DNA from: JBAZOJ01 sp041648755
GTDB lineage: Bacteria > Planctomycetota > B143-G9
NCBI GenBank assembly: GCA_041648755.1
Contig: JBAZOJ010000033.1
Coordinates: 1-21,822, forward strand
DNA length: 21,822 nucleotides
Reading direction: 5' to 3'
Part shown: piece by piece, positions 14,286-21,822 of the stretch
Layout of the letters: the number at the start of each line of letters is the position of its first letter
How positions within the stretch are numbered: the stretch's first letter is position 1
The notes under the pieces: model-generated
Databases searched by the model: none
What the model was told of the DNA's origin: nothing
What the model saw: only the letters and a program-made list of their open reading frames with translations
Made by a program: the position numbers and the translations under genes

Positions 14286-15923
14286 ATGAGAAGAACCTCC
14301 CTTTTCCTCGTGCTGCTGCTGTTTTCCTCGATTATGCTCGTGCAAGCCGAGGATTCCAGGGATGTGAAAGACCGCCTTGCAGCTTTCGCGGCGAAGTTCG
14401 GGCAGGATATGATCGGCGCGCTGGAGATACTCAAGCCCGTGGACCATCCCAAGATCGTTGATGCCATCGCGGGAGTCTACGCGTATGAAGATCCGAATCA
14501 CGTGCAACCATACGATATGGTTTATGATGCTGCCGATGTGATCCTGCTGACCGCGACGGGCGATGCGGTTTTCGACCAGATGCTCATTTACCTCGAGGTG
14601 CGGAGGATGCCGCGAATCCGCCTTCGTTTCACGCGCGCGCTGTGCAAGATAGCGAATCCGCGGTCGCTTCCGGTGCTCGCCAAGATGGCGGGGAGCGAAA
14701 AAGACGAGATGGTGCAGATGGAACTCGCGATGAACCTTGCGCGATTCCAGTCTGACGAAGCGCTTCTCACCCTGTACAAACTCGCAATGAAAAGCCTCAG
14801 CCTGAACGTCAGCGTCGCGGCGGTTTCGAGCCTTGGCGAGTGCAAGGACGAGAAGTCGATCGAATTGCTGCTCAAATTGTACGATGCAGCGACCAATGCT
14901 CCGGGCGCTGTCAGGGGCGAGGCGTTGTCCGCGCTGCATACACGCAAAGCCGTGGGCATCGATGACCTTATACCTTCCGCTATCGAAGACAAGGATCCCG
15001 CCGTGAGAATGGCGGCCTGCTCGATAGCTGCCGATACAAACCGGAGCGAGCTTGGCCCGAAGATCATTGCCAACCTGAGCGCACCGGAATGGCAACTTCG
15101 CAGCGCCGCGGTCAAGGCCTGCGGCAAGCTGAAACTCACGGAATCGGTTGGACCGCTGATCGAGCTGTGGAAGAAGGAAAAGGGCCGCATCGAGGAGGAC
15201 ATCCACAAAGCTCTGATGGAGATCACCGGCAAGAGCTTCCCTCCGGATGTCCGCTACTGGGAAAACTGGTTCAAAAACCTTACCGAGCCCCTTGCGCCGT
15301 CGGACAAAGCGGGCGAGTATATCAACTACCACGGAATCAAGACGAAATCGAAGAACCTGGCCTTCGTTATTGACCGCTCGGGCAGCATGTCAGAGAAGGT
15401 GAAGAGCAAGACCGATGGCTACGTTGGCGAAGGCGCCGTTGTCAAGGACGACACCAAGATGGCCTTTGTCAAGGCCGAGTTGATCCGCGTAATCAAGTCG
15501 CTTCCCCCTGACACGAGATTCAATATCGTCGCATTCGACGACCAGATAATGAGTTGGAAGAAGGAGCAGACCGAGGCCGCTCCGAAGGTCAAGGAAGACG
15601 CAATCAAGTGGGTTGACGCGCTGTCTCCGCGCGGAACGACCGACATCTACGATGCTCTCTGCGAGGCTTTTGGCAGGCTGACGCCCGGCGGCAAGGTGAA
15701 CACCGAGTACAAGACCGGCCCCGACACGATTTTCCTGCTCACCGACGGAATGCCAAACACCGGCACGATATCCAATCCGCCGGACATCATCCGCAACATC
15801 ACGCAGCTCAACCGCATCCGGCAGGTGGCGATCCATACTATCGGCGTGGGCAAGTTGTGTGAACTGTTCCTCAAGCCGCTGGCCGACAGCAACAACGGCA
15901 CTTACAGGATGATTGCGGAGTAG
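14286..15923 (+). CDS. Exported HEAT-repeat / von Willebrand factor A protein, 545 aa
   Basis: A signal peptide (MRRTSLFLVLLLFSSIMLVQA|E) precedes a helical HEAT block from about residue 60 to 330. That block ends in ITGKSFPPD...YWENWFK, the same closing motif as in the gene at 1-1422. A vWA domain fills residues about 355-545. Its metal-ion-dependent adhesion site is complete: D363-x-S365-x-S367 (DRSGSMS), T451/T452 in RGTTDIYDAL, and D487 in LLTDGMPNTG. Such domains bind protein partners through a divalent metal. The start has only a weak purine tract (AAGGGA) before it but follows a good promoter and begins with the signal peptide. It is probably a periplasmic or surface scaffold; partners are unknown. 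No MoxR ATPase neighbour, often seen with vWA proteins, is present. Confidence 0.88.
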   Translation: MRRTSLFLVLLLFSSIMLVQAEDSRDVKDRLAAFAAKFGQDMIGALEILKPVDHPKIVDAIAGVYAYEDPNHVQPYDMVYDAADVILLTATGDAVFDQMLIYLEVRRMPRIRLRFTRALCKIANPRSLPVLAKMAGSEKDEMVQMELAMNLARFQSDEALLTLYKLAMKSLSLNVSVAAVSSLGECKDEKSIELLLKLYDAATNAPGAVRGEALSALHTRKAVGIDDLIPSAIEDKDPAVRMAACSIAADTNRSELGPKIIANLSAPEWQLRSAAVKACGKLKLTESVGPLIELWKKEKGRIEEDIHKALMEITGKSFPPDVRYWENWFKNLTEPLAPSDKAGEYINYHGIKTKSKNLAFVIDRSGSMSEKVKSKTDGYVGEGAVVKDDTKMAFVKAELIRVIKSLPPDTRFNIVAFDDQIMSWKKEQTEAAPKVKEDAIKWVDALSPRGTTDIYDALCEAFGRLTPGGKVNTEYKTGPDTIFLLTDGMPNTGTISNPPDIIRNITQLNRIRQVAIHTIGVGKLCELFLKPLADSNNGTYRMIAE

Positions 15924-16561
15924 AAGGCGGATCACTTTCCTGACATGCTTGTTTCCCGGTGAAGATATTTCTTCGCGTGAATCGCATATCACGGGTGTCA
16001 AAAGCTACCGGATGATGCTCGGGGTCGTGCTCACAAAGATCATTTCACTAACACGGCGCAGAATCCCGCCTAAGCGCGAGTCGTGAGCGCAACGATAAAC
16101 CTATCAAGAGGAGTCGCCAGCAGGGAATCGATGGCACGGCAATTGACATCAAAGCGCAATTGCGCCACGCGATTCGCACGACCTGACCGGTGGCAGTCGC
16201 GAAAGCGAAGGATCTCAAGCAGAGAGCAAGTGCTCCATAGGGGCCAGCGAGAACGATAGACAAAGAGGGACATAGGTGTATGGCCAATCAGCAATGGGAA
16301 CGAACTCAGCCGATCCCCGAGGGCATATCCTGAAATCACATAAAACAGCGAACTTGAAAGTCCAAGAAAAAGGAGACAATTGCCCTCCAGCATTGAGTAA
16401 TGGCCGGATTGCCTGTGGCAGAAGATATCGACCGGCGCATTTAGCATTTATCGGCATGTTTCCCGAACGTTGTGCTTGGGGCGAAAACTTGTGAGTTTGG
16501 CGTGGATCCTCCGACCGCCGAGCGTTGCCCTCCGGCCATGCAAGGGACGAGGTGATAAAAC
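15924..16561. other. Gene-free gap of about 640 bp before the AAA+/helicase operon
   Basis: No supported gene. Minus-strand frames here lack ribosome binding sites and protein-like composition. A perfect 12-bp palindrome GCGCAATTGCGC lies at 16154-16165, next to a TTGACA at 16143-16148 that has no convincing -10 partner. I could not assign the operon's promoter. The only clear signal is the ribosome binding site GAGGTGAT at 16549-16556. Confidence 0.55.
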
Positions 16562-18139
16562 ATGGAGCAGTTTGACCATCTTCTTCGGCTTGTTCGATCT
16601 GACGCAAAAGTCGTTCAGATAGCGTCGTTTGAGTGGGAACGCGTCCGCGGACTATCGATCGGCTTGGCAAACGAGTTGAAGCTGCCTCTGCACATTTGGA
16701 GTTCAAGCGGAGGGATGATGCTTTGCGACGCAGAAGGTACGACGGAGCCGGTTCCCGGAGGCCCCACCGACCCAATAGGCGTCATGCGGGAACTCAAGGA
16801 TGGGCAAGAAAAGAGGATTGTACTCATCGAGGACGCCCAGCCCTATCTGAAATCCGAACACCATGAGGTGTTGCGTTGGATACTTGACGTCTGTCGGTTA
16901 CCGAACAACCCTCGGCGGGTGCTGCTGCTGTCTACTCCCATGCCTGGTCTTCCAGTCGAACTGCACAAAGAAGTGCCCACGCTCGAACTGTCCCTTCCCA
17001 AGGTCGAGGAGCTTCGCGTCGTGTGCAATCAGGTAGCCACCGATCTCTGTGTGCCGACGGATCAAGCCGACGTTTCACTGCTTGAGGCTGCCAGAGGTCT
17101 CACGGTAATGGAAGCCAAATTGGCCTTTGGGCAGGCAGCGCTTCAACTTGGGCGCCTCGGGCTTGAGGCGGTTCCATTGGTGATGCGAGAGAAAGAGCGC
17201 GTCATCCGCCAGGGAGGGGTCCTTGAGTACTACGAGCCTGATGTTCGACTGGGTGACGTTGGCGGGCTCGAGAACCTGAAGGTCTGGCTGGAGCGGCGCG
17301 GGAGGGCCTTTGGTCCCGGAGCCCGAAACTTCGGCTTAGATCCGCCCAAGGGCGTTCTTTTGCTTGGAGTCCAGGGCTGCGGAAAGAGCTTGGTGGCCAA
17401 GTCCATAGCCGCAACTTGGCGATTCCCACTACTTCGTTTCGACTTGGGGAAGGTGTTTGGAGGCATTGTCGGGCAATCGGAAGCGAACATCCGCAATTCC
17501 CTTCAAGTCGCTCAAGCACTTGCTCCGTGTGTCCTCTGGATTGATGAGATTGAGAAGGGCCTTTCGGGACTTGGGAGTTCGGATCAGTCGGACGCCGGCA
17601 CTACCGCGCGTGTGGTGGGGACTTTCCTGACTTGGATGCAGGAAAAACGAGAACCTGTCTTTGTGGTCGCAACCGCCAACCGCATCGACCTTCTTCCGCC
17701 CGAGTTGCTTCGTAAGGGCCGTTTTGACGAGATATTCTTTGTTGATCTGCCCACTTCGAAGGCACGCAAGGACATAATGGAGATCCATCTGAAGAGGAAA
17801 AAGAGGGATCCACAAGACTTTGATCTGGAGCAACTCGCTCAAGTTGCCGTAGGATTTTCTGGAGCAGAGATCGAGGAGGCAATACACGAAGGTCTCTTCG
17901 AGGCTTTCGCTGAAGGTCGGGAACTTCGCACAGAGAATATCGAATCCGCGCTTCGCGCAACGTATCCCTTGTCCATGACGATGCGTGAGCATATTGTGAA
18001 TCTGCGACGTTGGGCAGAAGCCAGGGCGCGTCTGGCAAGCAACGAAGACCCCGATCCGTTGCAGGAGGACAGCTCCGGCGAAGTACCCCGCCTGAAGCAG
18101 GAAAGTCGCAATCCTTTCATTCCTGAGGCCAAGACATGA
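16562..18139 (+). CDS. Ycf46-like AAA+ ATPase, 525 aa
   Basis: The AAA+ module occupies residues about 225-475. It has Walker A GVQGCGKS (269-276, K275), Walker B VLWIDEIEK (D328, E329), sensor 1 in VVATANRIDLL, arginine-finger region LLRKGRFDEIFFVDLP (R384, R387), and the FSGAEIEEAI helix of the lid. The first 210 residues (VVQIASFEWERVRGL, RIVLIEDAQPYL, RVLLLSTPMPGLP) look like a degenerate AAA domain without a P-loop, the architecture of Ycf46 proteins. A hydrophilic tail of about 60 residues follows. GAGGTGAT lies 5 nt before the ATG. The stop overlaps the helicase start (ATGA), so the products are probably made together. It likely forms a ring or remodels a partner. Family is fairly sure; a defence function is inferred from the operon only. 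Confidence 0.85.
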   Translation: MEQFDHLLRLVRSDAKVVQIASFEWERVRGLSIGLANELKLPLHIWSSSGGMMLCDAEGTTEPVPGGPTDPIGVMRELKDGQEKRIVLIEDAQPYLKSEHHEVLRWILDVCRLPNNPRRVLLLSTPMPGLPVELHKEVPTLELSLPKVEELRVVCNQVATDLCVPTDQADVSLLEAARGLTVMEAKLAFGQAALQLGRLGLEAVPLVMREKERVIRQGGVLEYYEPDVRLGDVGGLENLKVWLERRGRAFGPGARNFGLDPPKGVLLLGVQGCGKSLVAKSIAATWRFPLLRFDLGKVFGGIVGQSEANIRNSLQVAQALAPCVLWIDEIEKGLSGLGSSDQSDAGTTARVVGTFLTWMQEKREPVFVVATANRIDLLPPELLRKGRFDEIFFVDLPTSKARKDIMEIHLKRKKRDPQDFDLEQLAQVAVGFSGAEIEEAIHEGLFEAFAEGRELRTENIESALRATYPLSMTMREHIVNLRRWAEARARLASNEDPDPLQEDSSGEVPRLKQESRNPFIPEAKT

Positions 18140-21100
18140 GAGTCCTCCACTTTGCCGCCGTCAGTCCCCATCCCAATGTCACTTTGGCGTTGATGGGACA
18201 GGCTACGACTGCGCTCGGGCCCTTTGCTCAGTACTTGGGACGGGCGATTCGGTCGGCGCGAAAGCGCCAATATCGATATGTGCTGAAATGGGAACGGGTC
18301 GTGAACCTGCGAGTGCTTCGTCTTGAGGCGCTCGACACCCAGATCGACATTGCTAAGCCAGAATCCGCTTGGGTTGTCGACAACTGGCCTTCTGCCCGGA
18401 ACCCAGATTGGGATCGACCCTTACTTGTCTCCAACCGTGATCTCTATATCCATGTTGAGCGGGCTGCGGAGAACAAGGGCAAACCTCGGTTCTACCCGCG
18501 CAGTCCTCTATATGCCGATGACCGCGTTTTGTGGTGCGGCGTTGAGTGCGAGTTGACCCATGAGACTGAACCCGCGCACCCGCGCGAATTACTGGCGGAA
18601 GGCCGCCAGCTCAAGATCTTGGACATAGCTGACGCGGATAATGGCAGGGGTTGGCGTGTTGCGGTCGAGGGTACAATCGACAATGTCGGAATTTGGGTAG
18701 AGGGCAAACTCGATGATACAGTCCAAGTACTCCCTCCCTTCTATGGACTCGAATGGCTGTATGACGCGAAGAGCGGCGAGCGGATCAGGGCATCCGGGCC
18801 GATCCTCCGGATCGTGGATCTGCCGACCTCGGAAGTGCTAGTCGGCGACAATAAGGTTCGCTTTCGCTGGCACGAAATAGGAAGAGAGGGCCGAACGGGC
18901 TCATGGATACAACTCGTAACCCCTGAGGAAAACGTTTCCGCAGACGACTATCTTGACCCGCGCGCTGCATTCGTTGAAGACGAGATGGCCGAGATATGGA
19001 CGCAGCCTCGCCATAGCGCCGATTCCACAATCCGTGTGCTTCGGCGCGACAACGAGAACTACCAATTGCTGCTCGAACAACTGCCTCCAGCCGGTCAACC
19101 CATCTACCTTCCGGTGGACGTGCGTAGCTTGGAACTGCAACAACGAGCTCTTCGACAATTGCGGGAGTCGCCGCTCCCACATCACCAGGGATTGCTGAAG
19201 TTATGCGAAGATCCAGCGCGTGTACGGTGGCCGATTACAACCCCTTCGGAACCTGCCCAATGGTTCTGGTTGATCGATAAAGCGCGCAGCGGAACGGAGG
19301 AGCAGCGCGAATTTGTCCGCCGCGCCTTGGCTGCGGAGGATTTTGCGATTTTAGAGGGTCCTCCCGGTTCGGGCAAAACCACCGCGATTTGCGAGTTGAT
19401 CGACCAGTTTGTCCGATGCGGTCAGCGAGTGTTGCTCTGCGCATCCACCAATGTGGCCTTGGATAATGTGCTCGAACGGATGCTTAGGAGCGGTTCTCCG
19501 CTTGATGCAGTGCGCATTGGGAGTCCGGAGAAGGTTGACGACCGCGTGGGGGCCTCGCAGATTGATAAGCGTATTGAAGTATTGGAGGCGCAGTGGCGAG
19601 ACACACCAAACCTTCGGGCGATGGGTGAGAAGGAACTGCACGACATGGCAGAGCGAACGATTGTCATGGGTGCGAACTTAACCTGTGGAACAACCATTGG
19701 CATCATACGCCATCCGCTGTTCATGGAACGCGACAAGACGCTACGGCGGTGGGAGAAGCCGATCACGGCGATGCCGCATTGGGACGTTTTGATCGTAGAC
19801 GAGGCCAGCAAGACGACGATTCAGGAATTCATGGTATCGGCGTTGATGGCCAAGCGATGGATTGTCGTAGGCGATGTTCGTCAATTGCCCCCCTATGTGG
19901 ACCGTGCTGATGTCGTGGCGAATTTGCGCTCGCTGACCGAGGAAACCGAGGATCGCCGAATCCGGGATGTGCTGCCTGCCGACTACCAGCGCGCGCTACT
20001 GCTCGTTTTTCGCCTGTGCCGTAAGGACTTGATGCAGACTGGCATGCGATGGCTAATCACTGAGCCTGCCAGTGTGCTTAATGCAGTGGAACGAGAGATT
20101 GCGGCGCGTCCCGAGCGCATTGAGGCTGTTCGGGTTGTGAAGGAGCATGGGCGAGCGATGTCACCCGTCTCCGAAGTTACATTGAATGAGATTTGGCGAG
20201 GCGAGCCCAGAGCACTGCTGCTATGCGCGGCGACTTGGGTTCTGGTCGAAGACGATCTGCTGAAGGATGTTGCCGAGTACCTGCCAGGTAATCTCCTCGC
20301 TGTGCAAGACCTTTCGCAGGGGTCGGACTCGATGGACGAGAGATCGCCCTTTCTGTTCCGGCAGAACGCTTGGGTTGCTGAACGTCGGCTGCCGCGCGTG
20401 CTTCACGAGCGCGGCACCAGGGTCGACACATTCGACGCCCTCCGCAAACGCGAAGTAGATTGGCTTAGCCGACACAACTGGGCGGGCGAGGTCGCTTGGA
20501 GGCTCATTCGGATTCATGAGTTGCGACGCAATCAAGATCAGAACGAACGGAATCACCGCCGACAGGATGTTGATGCTCTGCTCCCGTCTAACCCGACATT
20601 GCGCCCGAAAGTGGAGGAGGCCGTAGCTGAAGTAGAGGACATCGGCCTCCCGAGCTTGCTGGAGGTCATTCAGGAAGGGATTGGTAAGGATCGCTCATCG
20701 CGCCGAAGTGCCTTGACAGTGGGGTTCAGGGCGGAATGTCTGCGGGGCGAAATATCGGGAGATCAGGCGCAGCGGCTTTCATGTGCATTCTCGATCCGTT
20801 TTGGTCAGCTTAGCTTTCAACACCGCATGAATCCAGCGATTGCTGAGTTCCCTCGCAAGGTGATGTACCGTGGTGCTGCCCTTCAGGATGCTAACACGAT
20901 CCCGGCGCGCGATGCGGAACTATCATGGGACTTTCTCCCTGATCTGCCGAGCAGGCGGGTGTGGTGGGATGTGGACGGCCATGAGTATCGTGGCACCAAC
21001 GAGGCCGAGATTGCTCGCATGCGTGAGATTCTGGTGAATTTCATCGCTTGGGCAAAGCGCAAAGGACCGCCAAATCGCGCCATTCCCAACTACTGGGAAG

Positions 21101-21477
21101 CTGCTTGCCTGTGCTTTTACCTGAAACAGGAGCAGGCCATCAGCAAACTCCTGCAAGAACTGACTGGCGAACGCCGCAAGACGCGGTTCCCAATCGAGGT
21201 CGACGGCAGGCAACGAATCGAGATTGTTTGCGGTGTGGTCGATAGATTTCAAGGACGAGAGGCAGACCTTGTACTGTTGTCGATGCGCAATACAGGGCGC
21301 GTCGGCTTCTTGGACAGCGTAAATCGACTCAACGTAGCGTTGACACGGGCGCGACAACAGTTGATCGTTATCGGCAAGGGAAGTTACTTCGCGGAGTGTC
21401 GTGTGCCCGAGCTTGTGGACCTTGTCAGCAGCACCCCCACGATAGGGCAACGCGTCCGGAGAGGGAACCCGCTATGA
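18136..21477 (+). CDS. UPF1-like superfamily 1 helicase with large insertion, 1113 aa
   Basis: Helicase motifs are complete: I GPPGSGKTT (K414), Ia ASTNVALDNVLERM, II DEAS (555-558), III GDVRQLPP (579-586), IV QHRMNP (895-900), V DRFQGREADLVLLS (from 1036) and VI NRLNVALTRAR (1063-1073). This is the AAA_11/AAA_12 pattern of the UPF1/Dna2 group, which unwinds nucleic acid 5' to 3'. Two parts are unusual: about 370 N-terminal residues of unrecognised, beta-rich sequence (GRQLKILDIADADNGRGWRV region), and about 310 residues between motifs III and IV, where relatives have a few tens. The inserted part is charged and largely helical. The ATG overlaps the upstream stop, with GAGG 7 nt before it; the stop overlaps the next start. 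No nuclease motif was identified. Confidence 0.9.
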   Translation: MRVLHFAAVSPHPNVTLALMGQATTALGPFAQYLGRAIRSARKRQYRYVLKWERVVNLRVLRLEALDTQIDIAKPESAWVVDNWPSARNPDWDRPLLVSNRDLYIHVERAAENKGKPRFYPRSPLYADDRVLWCGVECELTHETEPAHPRELLAEGRQLKILDIADADNGRGWRVAVEGTIDNVGIWVEGKLDDTVQVLPPFYGLEWLYDAKSGERIRASGPILRIVDLPTSEVLVGDNKVRFRWHEIGREGRTGSWIQLVTPEENVSADDYLDPRAAFVEDEMAEIWTQPRHSADSTIRVLRRDNENYQLLLEQLPPAGQPIYLPVDVRSLELQQRALRQLRESPLPHHQGLLKLCEDPARVRWPITTPSEPAQWFWLIDKARSGTEEQREFVRRALAAEDFAILEGPPGSGKTTAICELIDQFVRCGQRVLLCASTNVALDNVLERMLRSGSPLDAVRIGSPEKVDDRVGASQIDKRIEVLEAQWRDTPNLRAMGEKELHDMAERTIVMGANLTCGTTIGIIRHPLFMERDKTLRRWEKPITAMPHWDVLIVDEASKTTIQEFMVSALMAKRWIVVGDVRQLPPYVDRADVVANLRSLTEETEDRRIRDVLPADYQRALLLVFRLCRKDLMQTGMRWLITEPASVLNAVEREIAARPERIEAVRVVKEHGRAMSPVSEVTLNEIWRGEPRALLLCAATWVLVEDDLLKDVAEYLPGNLLAVQDLSQGSDSMDERSPFLFRQNAWVAERRLPRVLHERGTRVDTFDALRKREVDWLSRHNWAGEVAWRLIRIHELRRNQDQNERNHRRQDVDALLPSNPTLRPKVEEAVAEVEDIGLPSLLEVIQEGIGKDRSSRRSALTVGFRAECLRGEISGDQAQRLSCAFSIRFGQLSFQHRMNPAIAEFPRKVMYRGAALQDANTIPARDAELSWDFLPDLPSRRVWWDVDGHEYRGTNEAEIARMREILVNFIAWAKRKGPPNRAIPNYWEAACLCFYLKQEQAISKLLQELTGERRKTRFPIEVDGRQRIEIVCGVVDRFQGREADLVLLSMRNTGRVGFLDSVNRLNVALTRARQQLIVIGKGSYFAECRVPELVDLVSSTPTIGQRVRRGNPL

Positions 21478-21822
21478 GATGTGAGCTTCTTTCTGATGCG
21501 AGTGTGTACCGCTATGCTGTGTTCTCGGAAATGGCGTGGCTGGAGAAGCGACCCGAATTGGGGTTGCTGTGCCGTGGGGCGTTGGAAAGTGGAGGCACCA
21601 TCACCGTTCCTGTTGTGCAGAAGGCTCTCCCCGGTGTGTCCGATATTGGCGGCGCGAACATCATGTTGTGGTGCCAAACCATAGGTTTATGTGACCAGAG
21701 CGGAGTACTCTCCAAAGTCGGGCACGCTGCCGCACAGGACGATGAGGTGCCAATACCGGAACAGGGCGTGTTCGAACTCTGGGTGGTGCAGCATCCGCTA
21801 ACTGGAAACCGCATCCTCCATG
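21474..21822 (+). CDS. Unrecognised third operon protein (3' partial)
   Basis: The ATG overlaps the helicase stop (ATGA), and GGAGAGGG lies 8 nt upstream. The frame is open for 116 codons to the window edge. It begins MRCELLSDASVYRYAVFSEM; residues about 25-75 (LLCRGALESGGTITVPVVQK... MLWCQTIGLC) have the helix pattern of a winged helix-turn-helix, a tentative reading. A tryptophan-containing strand (VFELWVVQHPLTGN) comes at the end of the visible part. I do not recognise the family. Two ATGA overlaps in a row suggest that the three products work in fixed proportion, probably in one complex. Confidence 0.75.
   Translation, partial: MRCELLSDASVYRYAVFSEMAWLEKRPELGLLCRGALESGGTITVPVVQKALPGVSDIGGANIMLWCQTIGLCDQSGVLSKVGHAAAQDDEVPIPEQGVFELWVVQHPLTGNRILH

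Noticed and set aside
14244..15332. 362-aa minus-strand reading frame
   Set aside because: Antisense shadow of the HEAT-vWA gene; no ribosome binding site and no family features.
16070..16447. 125-aa minus-strand frame with hydrophobic stretches
   Set aside because: No ribosome binding site, scattered Cys/Arg/Ser content and no recognisable family; not strong enough to call a gene.

Overview
The window looks like a chromosome segment from an uncultured, GC-rich bacterium, most likely of the Planctomycetota or a neighbouring phylum. The basis is gene content. There are exported HEAT-repeat proteins fused to a cyclase-like barrel or a vWA domain, both sharing a TGKSF...W.NW motif. There is an SHD1-like N-terminus fused to a transglutaminase-type domain, long intergenic gaps, and many very short tandem arrays of a kind common in such genomes. 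An oxygen-sensitive class III ribonucleotide reductase points to anaerobic growth. The taxonomic call is inference.

Layout. 1-1422: 3' part of a HEAT plus prenyltransferase/squalene-cyclase-like protein. 1423-2005: gap with five 21-30 bp micro-arrays. 2006-3382: exported protein of unknown function. 3710-4054 (-): small four-CxxC zinc-binding membrane protein. 4580-6301 (+): GHKL ATPase with a C-terminal segment resembling a PD-(D/E)xK nuclease. 6418-7350 (-): SIR2-like NADase-type protein, convergent with the ATPase. 7600-9591 (+): exported SHD1-like/zinc/transglutaminase-like protein. 9592-10900: gap with a stop-interrupted ORF and more micro-arrays. 10901-13794 (-): nrdD-nrdG operon with tandem candidate NrdR boxes upstream and a hairpin terminator downstream. 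14286-15923 (+): exported HEAT-vWA protein. 16562-21822 (+): three genes joined by two ATGA overlaps, encoding a Ycf46-like AAA+ ATPase, a 1113-aa UPF1-like SF1 helicase and an unrecognised protein cut by the window edge.

Two parts could be undescribed conflict (anti-phage) modules. The first is the zinc-membrane / GHKL-nuclease / SIR2 cluster at 3710-7350. The second is the tightly coupled AAA+ / helicase / unknown operon at 16562-21822. Both roles are inferred from domain content and gene order; nothing in the window proves immunity.

Six genes are preceded by sigma70-like promoters that all have a 16-bp spacer, which helped choose several starts. No tRNA, rRNA, CRISPR array, transposase or integrase was seen.
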